From: Adiantum capillus-veneris
Taxonomy: Eukaryota; Streptophyta; Polypodiopsida; Polypodiales; Pteridaceae
Length of the DNA stretch: 64,000 nucleotides
Assembly (NCBI GenBank): GCA_014529385.2
Contig: CM043944.1
Span: forward strand, 68,139,895-68,203,894
Direction: 5' to 3'
The notes beneath the pieces were generated by a model. That model made no database searches, was not told where the DNA came from, and saw only the letters and a list, made by a program, of their open reading frames with translations. Shown piece after piece: positions 23,353 to 35,038 of this stretch. How positions within the stretch are numbered: position 1 is the first letter of the stretch; each line of letters starts with the position of its first letter. The position numbers and the translations under genes were made by a program.

Positions 23353-23972
23353 TGTCGTGCCATGGAACATCCATAATGTGAAATCAAAATATCTACCCTA
23401 CTCTCAATGATTTTGTTATGTGGGACCAAATGCTATGATGTATATAGTCTGATATATGGAAAAATGGTTGCCATAGTTCTAGGCATATACATACTTTGCC
23501 ATGCAGGCGAGGCAGGGGATGTGGCATGGTGGCATGTTTTAACACATTAAAGCATGCCTTATTTGCTTTAGGAATGTAAAAATGTCAAGTGTTTCGAAGT
23601 GGCACACTCATTTTGCCTAAAAAGTTCAATGGGGGCAATCTTGACCAAAAATAGCAGTTGCGTGCGCGGGCGTAAAAGATGTTTCCAAAGTCCTTACCAA
23701 GTGGGAAAATGAGGTTTAACATGACAGCTCGTATGGGCGTTTTACGGACAAAAAGGAGTATTTTTGGGCTAAAAATGGCCTTAAAATGGTCAAAAATAGC
23801 TCAAAACAGCTTAGAATAGCTGAAAATGCCACATCAATGACGGTGTTGTTGCCTAAGTTGTGTGGGAAATTTTAGAGCAAAGAATGAGCTCATTTGGACA
23901 CATGAGCAAGGAGATACAGCCATTCCTTTATAGCGTGCTAGTGCAGTCCCGTGTTGCTTCACTACATGGTTG
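23353..23972 (+). repeat. LTR B of the E2 family, truncated
   Basis: It starts TGTCGTGCCATGGAACATCC two bases after LTR A and follows A closely (ataatgtgaaat, gggaccaaatgctatgatgta, gcatgttttaacac). It stops at about 23972 after cactacatggttgagg, about 400 bp short of the A end. There it meets LTR C in inverted orientation. Confidence 0.65.
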
Positions 23973-23999
23973 AGGCTCTTTGACATGAAAGATCCACTT

Positions 24000-24875
24000 T
24001 GAAAATGAACCAAGATCAACTCAAAACTCTCATGTGTGTGAAGATTAGGTGTAGCCTCGCTCCCAATTGCACAGATGCAGTGCTCATTCGACCTGTTAAA
24101 AACCCTTAATTTACCCTTCGATTCTTCCTCTTGACCATTTCATGGAAGCTTCAGTACTTCATTGGATAAGTGCAAGTAGATATTTGAGGAGGGGAAACCT
24201 TAGTTGGAGGTCTCACATCCTCAACCATGTAGTGGAAATAGCAGGGGACTGCCCTAGCACCCTGTAAAAAGGAATGGTTGTATCTCCTTGCTCATGTGCC
24301 CAAATGAGCTCATTCTTGGCTCTAAAATTTCCCACACAACTTGAGCAATGATGACACCATCGTTGATTTGGAATTATGAGCTATTGCTAGGCTCTTTTTT
24401 ACCATTTTATGAACATTTTTAGACATTTTTTGCCCAAAAATGCCATACTTCGTTCGTTGAAAGCCCAAACGACCTGGGAAAAATCCCATTGGACTCAAAT
24501 TTCATGTTGAACTTCATTTTACCACTTGGTAAGCACTTTGGAGATATCTTTTATGCCCGCACACGAAACCTGTTATTTTTTTGCCGAGATTGCCCACATT
24601 GAACTTTCTAGGCAGAACGAGTGTGCCACTTTGAAACACTTGACATTTGTACATTACTAAAGCAAATTAGGAATGTTTTAATGTGTTAAAATATGCAACG
24701 GTTCCATATCCCTGGCCTCGTATTCCTGACAAAGTATGCATACGTCTGCAACTATGGAAACCGTTTTCTCATATATCACAATATGTACATCGTAGCATTT
24801 CATCCCACATAATAAAAGCATTGAGAGTAAGGTAGATATTTTAATTTCACACTATCAACATGCCACAGAATGACA
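24000..24875 (-). repeat. E2 3' LTR (LTR C), truncated
   Basis: On the minus strand it starts TGTCATTCTGTGGCATG, directly preceded by the purine run TTTAGAGGGGGTGGA; this fixes the LTR start for the whole family. It matches D at ccactttgaaaatgaacc, gaagattaggtgtagcctcgc and ttccatgaaatggtcaaga (minus sense). It keeps about 290 bp that D has lost, and it ends near 24000 where the inverted LTR B begins. Confidence 0.72.
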
Positions 24876-24890
24876 TCCACCCCCTCTAAA
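24876..24890 (-). other. E2 polypurine tract
   Basis: The minus strand reads TTTAGAGGGGGTGGA immediately before the LTR start TGTC. Confidence 0.6.
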
Positions 24891-25389
24891 CCTGAACATC
24901 CTCCGGCATGTGCCACACATATCTTTTGCAGGTTCAATCTTAATTTAAGTCCACATACATGTCAATTTCATTATTGCTTTCAACGAAATGTAAATCATCA
25001 TCCCCTTGTTCTTCATCCACGTCCATGCCAATTTCATCAGAGCCTTTGTTCTCACTTTCCTATGAATCAAAGAGATCTGTATCATCTCTTCTTTTGAATA
25101 ATTTTATTATTTTCCCTGCGATGGGAATCTTCATTTTTGTCCCATCTAATTCATGCAAGGTACAAGTTTTCTTATTGTTGAAAGCTTTCTTATTGTTGAA
25201 TGTTTGTTTCCAAGACTACTGTCATACACCAACACACCCAATCACCTTTCCTCAATAGCTTTAGGTCTAAGCCTATGCCCCTTATTAGTTCTATCCTTAT
25301 TCTTTAACTTTGAATCTTTCAATCGTGCTATTGCAATCTCAATATCTTGGGGCCTTCTCTCTAACTATTGTATGCGCAAAGCAAGAAGG

Positions 25390-26166
25390 TCTTCCCCTAC
25401 TCATTCCACTTTCCCAAGGCAATAAATTCCATGTGGGAATTACATCCTCAATTGGCATTATAGGTTTCTGACCATACATCAACTCAAAAGGCATATAATC
25501 AGGAAGCTAAGCTATGAGATGTACCATCAGCCCATAAAGCCTGAGGCAGTAACCTAGGCCACTCTCCCATTTTACCTTTGTAGGCCTTATCCAAAGCTTT
25601 AATAATAGGAGGATTCCCACGCTCTGATTTACCATTTCTTTCAGGATTATATGCAATAGTGAGTGCGAGTTTAATGCCCAACCTAGAGAAAAACTCCCTT
25701 GCTTTGTCAGCATCCAACTCACCCTTGTCCTCTACTATTATCCTAACACAACCATAATGGCTAATTACATCATCCAAGAGGAGATTACATGTCCCTTCTA
25801 TGCTTTTTGTTCTTAGACCACGACCTTGAACCTAGTTGGTTAAGTCTTCTCATGCAAGCACTATGTATCTCATTTTCCATAAGCCCAATGGCATTGTAGA
25901 ACGAGATCTACTACCTACTTATACTGCACAACCAATGGGTAAGTAGGGTGCAACCCATCACAATGACGTACGTTTGAATACTTTTAACAGGTTTCACAAG
26001 ACTCCACAAAGTGAGATACATCTTTATTCATACCTTTCCACCAATACCTCTCTTTCATTTTAGTAAAGGTAACCCATACGCCTCTATGTCTAGAAGAAAG
26101 ACTCTCATGATACTTTTTCATAAGCTCATTTTGAGGATCCTTATCATTCAAGACTCTTAACAGCAT
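25390..26166 (-). pseudogene. E2 integrase remnants
   Basis: 25984-26166 holds HHxxxx-type finger remnants (YHESLSSRHRGVWVTF, ERYWWKGMNKDV, CETC). 25499-25777 covers the core end: a D in VEDKGELDADKAREFF, YNPERNGKSERGN with the catalytic Glu, and LPQALWADG. The frame then shifts to YMPFELMYGQKPIMPIE, near 25430, the standard end of the core. These catalyse element insertion in intact relatives; here stops and shifts separate the pieces. Confidence 0.75.
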
Positions 26167-26306
26167 TCTATTTCATTGTTTTGGATGCTTCCATAAGTAC
26201 CCATTTTTCAAAAAGTATCCATAGGCCTTTCTCCGTATTATTTGAACTCTTGATCACTCCACCCTTCTTGCCTTATCAAAGGGCTCAGATAGCATCCAAT
26301 GAGCAA

Positions 26307-26908
26307 CTAGTCCCCTTGATATAGGTCCTTTGAAAATGACTCAAGTGCATTTGACAAGCAAACATAATCACCCTTAGCATGAGAGATACTATATAGTTGT
26401 GTGCCTACATCATCTCCCTCGACAACCATGTCTTCTTCATTTTCATATCTTGCTCTTGAAAGCATATCTGCAATTGGACTATCTTTCCCTGCAATATGAT
26501 TTAATTCTAGATTCAAGGACTTTATGTAGGCAATCCATTTCAACATAGCAATGTCTGGAGTTGAGAAACTTGTGATCATTCCATGAAGGGGTAGACAATC
26601 AATCTCCACTATTACATTTGCTCCTATCAAGTACTCTTTGTCACATTTCAAAGCTGTGACTACTTAATTACCATATCTCTTTTTCTACCATGTGCATAAT
26701 TGCATTGATGAGCACCTAGGACTTTTGCTCCAAATCTCACCACATGTTTCTTCCCATCATCATCATCTTGCCCAATTGCCCATCCAATTCCTATAGGGCT
26801 AGTATCCACTGTCACAATTACATATCTTCCACATTCATAGGTTGCTTTCCTCAAAGTTGGAGACATAAGCAACAACTTCTTTAATTTTCTCATGGCATGG
26901 GTATGCAT
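26307..26908 (-). pseudogene. E2 RNase H remnants
   Basis: 26660-26908 has VIVTVDTSPIGIGWAIGQ and FGAKVLGAHQCNYAHGRKRD, the first Asp and the Glu-region equivalent. 26307-26651 has IVEIDCLPLHGMI and LNHIAGKDSPIADMLSR, the later acidic motifs. Two frames are used. Confidence 0.75.
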
Positions 26909-27178
26909 TTCTTCTCATTGAATCTTTTGGCTCTTTCTCAAAAGTTTATACAAAGGCTCTGCTACATGTGCATAATGCGCAATCCAGATAACATAAAACA
27001 CACATGCACCCAAGAACCTTGAAACCTCAGTGACATTTATAAATTTCTCTTTCATTCTCTGAATTTTATCAAACTTTGCAGGTTAGGGACTTCTACCATA
27101 TGTCCCACACATATGTCCTACAATAAGAACTTCATTCACACCAAACACTGGCTTTTGGCTAGACAAGGTAAGGTTCAC

Positions 27179-27733
27179 TTACTCCAACCTTGACAAGATC
27201 TTATCACAATCATTGATATGGATTTCCACATACTTACGGCACCCTCTCGAGTCTAAAGCCACGTCTATATCACCTACATCACATGCTTTGATTGGCATAT
27301 CATCAAGGAAAGGAATTGTAGTTTGAGATATAAAGTCACGTAGGACTTTGTACATACCATTAAACATATGTGCAACTGAATTAGTTTCTCCCTGAGGTAA
27401 GGTGCACATCCTTACCAGGCCCAAAGGTTTCCTCATGGTAGTCGGGTCCCTGCTTTCCATTGCTAGTTGAAACGGATCATACCCTGAGTACAAATCTCCC
27501 ATAGAATATATTTCCCTTCCTGCAAATGCCTTTGCAAATTCATCTACAACTCACCATGTACCCACATTTCTAATTGTCACCTTATTTACGGGATGCATAT
27601 CCTGAATAAAGTGTAAAGAACCATTTCTCTTCGAAATTGTGAACCACTTATTTGTATACGGAGTAGAAGAAGGCTCCAAAATACGCATCTTGATCTTTTC
27701 ATTAAGCAATTCAACGAGTTTTGGCACTCTCAA
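27179..27733 (-). pseudogene. E2 reverse transcriptase remnants
   Basis: 27551-27733 has KMRILEPSSTPYTNKWFT and GSLHFIQDMHPVNKVTI (fingers). 27179-27502 has DLYSGYDPFQLAM, CTLPQGETNSVAHMF and the catalytic IPFLDDMPIK (palm). The downstream HINDCDKILSRLE continues the family pattern. A stop separates the halves. Confidence 0.8.
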
Positions 27734-27789
27734 GTTTCAAGGGATTGTGAATATCATCATAGAAGCAACAATTGATAGATCAACACACC

Positions 27790-29612
27790 CTATCTCATGA
27801 GGCTCAAATGCAAAAGATTTTCCGTGTTTGGCAAGCATGTCATCAAAGCATATCTTTTCAGCTTCTCTAAAATTGTAATCCTGCGTGAACTTGTGTCCAA
27901 TCTTACTTGGGTCACGAAGGCTAGGTGCAAAGCACCTTGTTCCATTTTATTTGTGCAATCTTTTGGTAGAGGTAGTTCCACTGGTTTCACTTTCTTTTCC
28001 ACATACTTATACTTAGTCTCCACTCGTACATCAACACCTTGAGAATTTTTAAAATCCTCAATGACTTTGTACATTTCTATTGAGAAAACTTTCAGAACCT
28101 CACTTCCCATATGAAAATTGCAATCCACTAAAGACTCCAAGTCTTGCATAGTATCCGTGACAAACGAACACTCATCAAACACACCTGCAATGCATTCATC
28201 ATCTTCTAGCAAACCATTCATCTTCAAACCTATTTGTATACTATTTACATGTTGTCATTCACCTGGATTTAATTCCTCACACTTTGTAAACACAATAGAT
28301 CCATAGTCTATTAATCCTAAGAAATCTATAGAAAACGTTCTTTTTGCATATACATCATGGGAGAACTTTTTTCTTCTTGTACCCCTACAATCCCGCTCTA
28401 CAATGATACATGGCTAAAACCCCTCATATCCCTATAGTCCTTGAATTATTTGCTTGTTTTTGGCAAGGGTTTCTCTCTAAGACTTTCACAGTTCCTTTCA
28501 TGGTCCACACAAATAGTAAGGAACTGTACTGCAGGCTTCCCATCCCTGCTCCTTATCCTAGCATAAGCTAACACGCATTGTCCATCACCTTGGTTTCCAT
28601 GTCACTACAGTGATGTATGGTTTTCCAAGGATAAGAAGGTACGTAGACATCTCTTGTATAATGAAATTTTGTTAATCTTTCACATCCCCGATAATCACCT
28701 TTACATTTGGACAAGCTCCCCATATGAGTTTTTTGCTGCACGAATCATCCATCCATGATTTATATCAATCGCCCATTTTCCTTTCTGATATAGACTCTTT
28801 GACATAAGATTAATTTTTGGCCCAATGATCTATCAGTGCAATGTATGGCTCTTTGAAGTCTCCCACTTTCACTAGGGTCTCTGTAGTCGCTTTTGCCCAA
28901 TGACTCCTCTTAGAGAAATAACTCCCGTGAGTGGTGTCCAATTCATCTTCATCATCCAACAAATGAACGTGTTTTACTCCTCCCCTATACTTGGAGCATC
29001 CCACAACAGTTTCATCACCTTGCTTTCCATAGACCTGTACTCCCTGTGCATTTAAGTCTCTTCTTCACCCTGTACATAGATAGATTCAGAAAGAGATTGC
29101 CACTTCCTCTTGATGATATCAAGTATATCTTCATGGAACTCCCTCTTTGCTATTCCAAGGACCTCACCCAAGGTAGATTCCACCTTACTATTCAAAATCC
29201 TCTCTTCCAAAACCTTTTTGAGCTCAGTCGCTACCTCTATATCAAATCGGAGTTTGTAGGCCGGACCCTTTGCTTTAGCTTTCATTGAATCCTTCTTCTT
29301 TTCTTTAGAGGCTTCTTTCATAGGCACTTTGGGGATAGGCATCTATTGTGGGGAAGGTGATCTAGGAGGCACCGTGTCATTTTTTCCCCCACTCCTCGTC
29401 GCCCGTTTTGAAGGCCCTTAATCCCCATTCTCACGCCTATGTTTCTCTTTTACAACGACCTCATTGGCTTGACATTTGGCAATGTATGCATGAACTGACA
29501 AAGAGTACATAGGGTCATTCCAACCTGTTTCTAGCCGAATACAATCTCCAGCTTCATACAAAACCTCTTTATTCATTTTACCTTCATAGAATATTCTACT
29601 ACACATGGCCAT
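27790..29612 (-). pseudogene. E2 protease and PAYKL-type domain
   Basis: 29052-29342 contains AYKLRFDIEVATELKKVL then EERILNSKVESTLGEVLGIA and KREFHEDILDIIKRK. This block looks like the DUF4100-type domain found between gag and protease in a Ty3 lineage known from fungi and some plants (recalled, not searched). 28810-29004 holds FKEPYIALIDH, the retropepsin start with its G lost. 27790-28227 is the spacer before RT. 29418-29612 is unassigned. Confidence 0.55.
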
Positions 29613-30238
29613 AGCTCTCCAATCCCATAGGATTCCTCTTCTCCAACTTTTAATGATAAATTCTTCTTAATAGGCTCCACCTTCAGTGCTTAGGTGGCTA
29701 CTTCAACCATTGAAAAGGCATGGCTAATAGCCATGTCCTCAACTAGCTTCTTCATCCCGTCTTTGCCAAAGTTTGTTCCCAAGAGCTTACCTGTTTCACT
29801 TAAGTGAATCTTGCCATATTTAAAGAAAACAAGCTCCTTTCTCAAAGCATCTTTGAAACTTTCACAATCCCTCTTTCCATGGTCGGTACTATCACACTAG
29901 ATGCACCTATTTACAAATCCTTCTCTGCTTCAGGCACTCGATGAAGCTCCATCTCCTTTACATATCCACAAACATACTTTGTTAAATCTTTATCTTTAAA
30001 TGGTCCATTTTCTTGACCACAGATTCAAGCTTTTTGGTTGATGGAACCTCCCTCCTTTTTGTAGCTTGCTGCTGCTCCATAAACAACGCAAAAGCTTGAA
30101 ACATTTGCAATGTGACAGGATCAAACCGAACCCCTGTTGTTCTTTTTTATCCATAGATTTAAAGCTTTAATTTGAAACCTTCAATGAATCTGTTGAACCC
30201 TCACCCTAGCCTATTTTGCGTCGGGTTCACCAAAAACG
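29613..30238 (-). pseudogene. E2 gag/zinc-knuckle remnant and PBS
   Basis: Near 29760-29930 the minus strand gives C-x2-CDSTDHGKRDC, then ALRKELVFFKYGKIHL and LLGTNFGKDGMKKLVED, a nucleocapsid knuckle with its conserved follow-on. One codon inside is a stop. The PBS-like TGGTGAACCCGACGC at 30218-30232 lies six bases from the LTR. The matching tRNA was not identified. Confidence 0.55.
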
Positions 30239-30963
30239 TGTCAAGAAGTGTGCAATGCGACCAGGAAAGCGTTGAGCCTCTGAGTGTGAGGATTCGCAAC
30301 AAATTCAAACAAGGTGTAGATGATTCGAAGCCAAAAACATACAAAAAAAGAAAAAAACTCCAGCCATGATTGCTCCACTTTGAAAATGAACCAAGATCAA
30401 CTCAAAACTCTTGTGTCTGTGAAGATTAGGTGTAGCCTCGCTCCCAATTGCACAAATGCAGTGCTCATTCAACTTGTTAAAAACCTTAAATTTATGCTTT
30501 GATTCTTTGTTGTGACCATTTCATGGAAGCTTCAGTACTTCAATAGAGAGGCCCAAGTAGTTATTTGAGGAGGGGAAACCCTAATTGGAGACTTTAGAGC
30601 CTCAACAATGTAGTGGAAGCAGCACGGGACTACACTAGCACCCTATAAACAAATGGTTGTATATCCTTGCTCCTTTGCCCAAATGAGCTCATTCTTGGCT
30701 CTAAAATTTCCACACAACTTGAGAAACGACGGTGCCATCATTGATGTGGCATTTCGAGCTATTTTTAGGATATTTTTTCCCATTATATGGCCATCTTTAG
30801 CCATTCCGAGGAGGTGGCAAGGTATGTATACGATTGCAACTATGGCAACCGTTTTCTTATATATCATACTATGTACATCATATCATCTAGTTCCACATAA
30901 CAAAATAATTGAGAGTGAGGTAGATATTCTAATTTCACCTTACTAACATGCCACGTCACAACA
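30239..30963 (-). repeat. E2 5' LTR (LTR D), internally deleted
   Basis: On the minus strand it starts TGTTGTGACGTGGCATGTTAG and ends CACTTCTTGACA. Compared with LTR C it lacks about 290 bp between the tttagccatt-like part and the ggtatgtatac-like part (near 30800). Confidence 0.7.
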
Positions 30964-31092
30964 ACGTGTATGATGTCTATGTGCTCATATGGCCCTTACT
31001 TGGTCTGTCATCTTGTTTTATTGTGATTAACACCCTAGTATGCTCAGATTTCAATTTTGGTTCCTAAAAGTGTCCTTTAGACATCATACATT
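30964..31092 (+). repeat. M2: second copy of the inverted-repeat-ended sequence
   Basis: It runs from GTGTATGATGTCTATGTG to TTTAGACATCATACATTG. Inner sequence acttggtct..attttggttcct aligns with M1. LTR D abuts its left end, as LTR A abuts the right end of M1. Confidence 0.5.
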
Positions 31093-31998
31093 GTTGGGCG
31101 CATTTCTAACACCCTTTTTTTGTAAATTTGTACATACGGACATGACGCCCGATGTCGAAAGTGTGTGTGGGCTTTTAGCTTGCTTTAGCAAGCACATGTA
31201 CATGCACTACAAGTCGCTAGTCTAGTGACAGTTGTCGAGCTACTGTAACTGCCCGTGAGTGAGTTTTTTGAAGTGATACTTGAATATAACTAAAACTCAT
31301 CTACAAAGTTAAAAAAGTTCATCCAAACTACAAAAGTGTTCAGGTTTGAGCTTGTTGTGCCTCCTTGATGGTTTTTGTTGTAGTTTTTGCCCCCGCCTTG
31401 CCTACTCTACGCGTGTTGTACCGGGATAGCGCCCTGTTCGCATCAATTTTTCATGTAGCGGCGTGTAGATTCAAATTTGTTCATCTTCAAATTTATCTCC
31501 AGTAATTTTTCAAGCTTTATCTCAAGCTTTAAAGTTCCCCAGTTGGAGGTGTGCTCTTCAGGTTACGACTAGTTCTCTGCAGGGTTATGGCTATGGTAGA
31601 GTAGTGTGCAGACAAATTTGGAGGGCATGTATGTATGAATTCTGGAATTGATGTTGAAGGTGTGGATTTGTGAGGTTCAATGGTGAAAGGGGCGGCCCTT
31701 ATCTTCATATGCATTGGCCGGTGTGTGCTGTAAATCCATGCTTTGGCATTGTTTTGCTCCTATGTGACATAGTCTCTTGGGTGGGCGACGGCCAGTAAAT
31801 TCCCAAGGGGACTACTCTTGTTGGATTGGTGGTGTTTCAAATTATTTTCCCAAATATTTTGGTGTTCTTTTTTTCCTCTTTCAATGCTCTTGGGTGACAT
31901 CACTATAGAGGTGTTTCAGTTCGCTTGTTTCCCGACAACGTTTTGGTACCTGCCACCGAGGAATCGCTTCAAGTTACCTTTTACAGGTTTTAGAAGAC
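31093..31998 (+). other. E3 upstream sequence without gene
   Basis: This non-coding stretch precedes the E3 gag start. It may be E3 leader, but no PBS or LTR matching E1 was recognised, so the 5' LTR seems lost or unrelated. It has a small hairpin GCTTGC-TTTA-GCAAGC near 31178. Confidence 0.4.
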
Positions 31999-33185
31999 AT
32001 GGCGTTTAATTATCCGGAGTTTAGTGGGAAATCAAATGAAATTTCCAAAGGTTTCATTGAGAGAATGGAGTTTGCTTGCCTTCTTCCTGACAAGCAAGAC
32101 CCAACGTTAGTGCTGCGAATCTTCTACTTCTGTTTGAAGGGAGATGCTAGGGAATTGTTGGAAGGCTACGGAAAGGAGCTACAATCATCCCAACCTCCCC
32201 AAGTTATGACTTATGAAATGGTAAGGTATGCTTTTCTTACACACTTTCAACAGGTGGAAGACCCACAAAAGGTATGGCAGTCTATTGAAGGCTTGGTACA
32301 GGGTGAAGGCCAGACCATAAAAGACTATGTGAAGGCATTCAATGTGTTATGGACAAGGTGGTGTACATCTTTAGAGGATGAAATTCCTCCAACCCTGTTG
32401 AAGAAGGATAGGTTTCTTGCAAGTTTGAGGAGTAAACTACACTTCAAGGTAGAGATTAAGCAGCCAAGGACCTTTGAGGAGGCAGTCAAAATTGCAAAGA
32501 ATAAAGAGTGGAAAGTAGAGCGTCTTCATCAACTTGGAATCAATGTCGAGCCAAGGTTGAAGTGAAAGCGGTAGAGCAACCAAGGGTCCTCATCAGGAAG
32601 CCAGGTTATGATCAACAAGCTTCTCATGGTGTGAATGATTTTCGCAAGGAGAATCTTAGTGTGCATATGATGGGATGTGGAAGAGGTCAAAGCTATGGAT
32701 ATGAACGTAGTTATGGAAGCAATGAGGGTTTTACAAATGGTAGAGGAAGAGGCATGGCTGGAAGAGGGGATATGTTTCAATGTTACAATTGTGGTGAGTG
32801 GGGTCATAAAAGCCCTCAATGTGACAAGCCAAAGAGAATGGGTGGTGACATGTTTCCTCTTCCTCCACAAATTCCTTCTCAAGCTCAAGATTATGGTATT
32901 GAGATTAAAGGGAAAGCAGGGCCAAGTGGCTTGACAGCTAAAGAGAAGGGAAAAACAAAAGTGGTAAGCATAATACGTTTGGAGAAGAAAGAGGATGATT
33001 TGGGAGATATGTTCATGCATGTAGGTAAGAGGGTTACAAGAGATCATGACATGAGTGATGCAAGTCCCAGCCATAAAAGAAGGAAACAGGTTGAAACAGG
33101 TACAGATAAAGAGAAGAAGAAGAGAAAACCCGAAACATTACAATGCATGCGCCTTTCCTTTGGGAGAAGGGCAACCAAATTATAG
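31999..33185 (+). pseudogene. E3 gag and zinc knuckle
   Basis: The start MAFNYPEFSGKS is shared with E1. The capsid core has LRIFYFCLKGDARELLEGY, FNVLWTRWCTSLEDEIPP, KKDRFLASLRSKL and KQPRTFEEAVKIA. A stop at 32563 and a shift lead to the frame with CYNCGEWGHKSPQC (32781-32822), a complete CX2CX4HX4C knuckle, in a Gly/Arg-rich setting. Confidence 0.85.
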
Positions 33186-34080
33186 CTTACGAGCTGATTT
33201 TGTGGGTAGAAAGGCTGATGTTACCTTTGGAAAACTCATGGAGATACGTTGCAAGTTAAAGAGGCAATGGAAGCATGTAGTCAACCCCATGAAGAAGGAG
33301 CGTGCAAGGGGGTCATTGAGAGTCCTATCTTTGAATGAGCTACCTGATATATGCCCGATTATGGATGCATGGCATAAGAGTAACTCAAGATTAAGTGCAT
33401 TGGAGAGGCTTATATTGATGGAGGTGCACAAGTATGTGTTATTACTCAAGCTTGTGTATCAAAGTTGGGACTCAACATGGTTCAGGTTTTTTCATAAAGC
33501 TTGTCAACCAGTCAAGGGTGAGGTGCTTGGGAGTTGTAAAGGACTTGGAGATGGATGTATTTGATGTTAAAGTGTTGGTCAATAGCCATGTTATTCCCGC
33601 AAGTATTGGTGCTTTCCCTCTCATCCTTGGAAGACCATGGTTACAGGAAACCAAAGCTATATAGGATTGGGGACATGGTACCATCACTCTCTACAATAGA
33701 AGGGTTGATAAGAAGAGGTTTTACATGGCCAAAAATCAATCTTTGGATGCTGATTTTGATGAGAAAAGTGATGAAGAAGAGTACTCGAGTGAAGAAGAAG
33801 AGAATGGGGATGATGGCAGTGAAGTGGAAGATAGCAGCGATAGCGATCTAGATGTTTCCTCCTTGTTTCTTGAAGAAGAGCATGATGAGAAACAAATATT
33901 TCTTGGCCTTATGGACAATGAGGATATCTCTGGTCCTTATGAGCAAATTTAAGAGCTGATGCAACCCAAGGTTCAACCTAATGTCAAACAAGAGCTGATA
34001 CAAGGTATGTTGTCTCCCGTCTTGACTAGTCATGAGAAGGGTGAGTACCTACATATGATACAACAATTTACCCATTTATT
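33055..34080 (+). pseudogene. E3 protease and acidic linker
   Basis: IDGGAQVCVITQACVSKLGL lies near 33412-33470 (active-site D-G-G). LILGRPWLQETKAI follows at 33620-33664 in another frame, then a stop. 33725-33952 is a Glu/Asp/Ser-rich linker (DEEEYSSEEEENGDDGSEVE). The order matches E1 5570-4900. Confidence 0.8.
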
Positions 34081-34091
34081 CATCACTTCTT

Positions 34092-35038
34092 ATGAGGAAA
34101 TTAGAGGCTTTAAGGGAGAGTAAATCCACATTACAATCAAGGAAGGATCTCAGCTTGTCCTGCCAAAAGCTAAGGAAAATAGGACAGGTACAACTTAATG
34201 CTTTAAAGGAAGAAGTAGACAAGCTTCTTGAAGCAGGTTTCATATGTCGTGTGAGTACTGTAGAATGGGTGAGTCCTATTGTTGTCACACCCAAGAAGGA
34301 TGGAAAGTGGAGGATATGTGTTGATTTTAAGCCTCTAAACGCAGCCACGAAGAGGGATCCATGCCCTCTTCCTTTCATAGATGACATACTTGACTCTATT
34401 GCAGGGCATGAGAGGCATAGTGTATGTGATGGATTCTTTGGATATTTTCAGTTCACCTTGGCTTTAGAAGATCAAAATAAGACCAAATTTATCACACCAT
34501 GGGGATGCTTTTGTTATTGTGTGCTTCCTTTTGGTCTTATGAATGGTTGTGCGTGGTATCCAAAGCGCGTCAATAAGGTGTTCTCTCCCTTTCTTGGCAA
34601 GTTTGTGAAGGATCTTATTGATGAATTTTTTGTTTACAGATCTAGAAAGGATCATGTTGTAAAGCTTGGGATGGCATTGAAGCAATATGATGAAAGTGGA
34701 GGTCAACTCAACCCAAAGAAGTGTCATCTTGCTCAACCAAGAGTGAAGGTTTGGGGCATATGATCTCAGAGAATGAGATTGAAGCGGATCCTGACAAAGT
34801 GAAGGCTTAGGTGCTCCTCCCATCACCTAAATATGCAAATCAACTTGCTACTTTCATTCAAAAGGTGAAGTATATGGCAAGGTTCATTCCTTTGTCCTCT
34901 CAAATTCTTTATCCTCTACAACAAGTAGCAAGGTTGGATCCTCTACAATGGACAAATGAATGTGAAGAGGTTTTTCAAGGTATAAAAGAGGTTTTTGGTT
35001 CTCTTCCTACTATGAAAGCTCCTAATTGTGGGAAATGA
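34092..35038 (+). pseudogene. E3 reverse transcriptase
   Basis: It has EWVSPIVVTPKKDGKWRICV, DFKPLNAATKRDPCPLPFID, DGFFGYFQF and LPFGLMNGCAWYPKRV. The catalytic motif reads LIDEFFVY: the second Asp of the xDD pair is Glu, predicting loss of polymerase activity. 34811-35038 continues the connection (VKYMARFIPLSSQILYPLQQ). Confidence 0.85.

Larger units (their letters stand above)
23990..30963 (-). mobile_element. E2: Ty3/gypsy element of a distinct lineage, degenerate
   Basis: In minus sense: 5' LTR D (30239-30963), PBS-like TGGTGAACCCGACGC (30218-30232), gag-like and zinc-knuckle remnants, a PAYKL..KVLEERIL domain, protease, RT, RNase H, H2C2 finger, integrase, purine tract (24876-24890) and 3' LTR C (to 24875). 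Coding parts are many short frames with stops, so it is an old copy. There is no aRNH, and the sequence differs strongly from E1, E3 and E4. The 3' LTR is cut at about 24000, so no target duplication can be tested. Confidence 0.78.

Noticed and set aside
31178-31200. Small hairpin GCTTGC-TTTA-GCAAGC as a terminator or tRNA arm
   Set aside because: Isolated 6-bp stem without other tRNA or terminator features.
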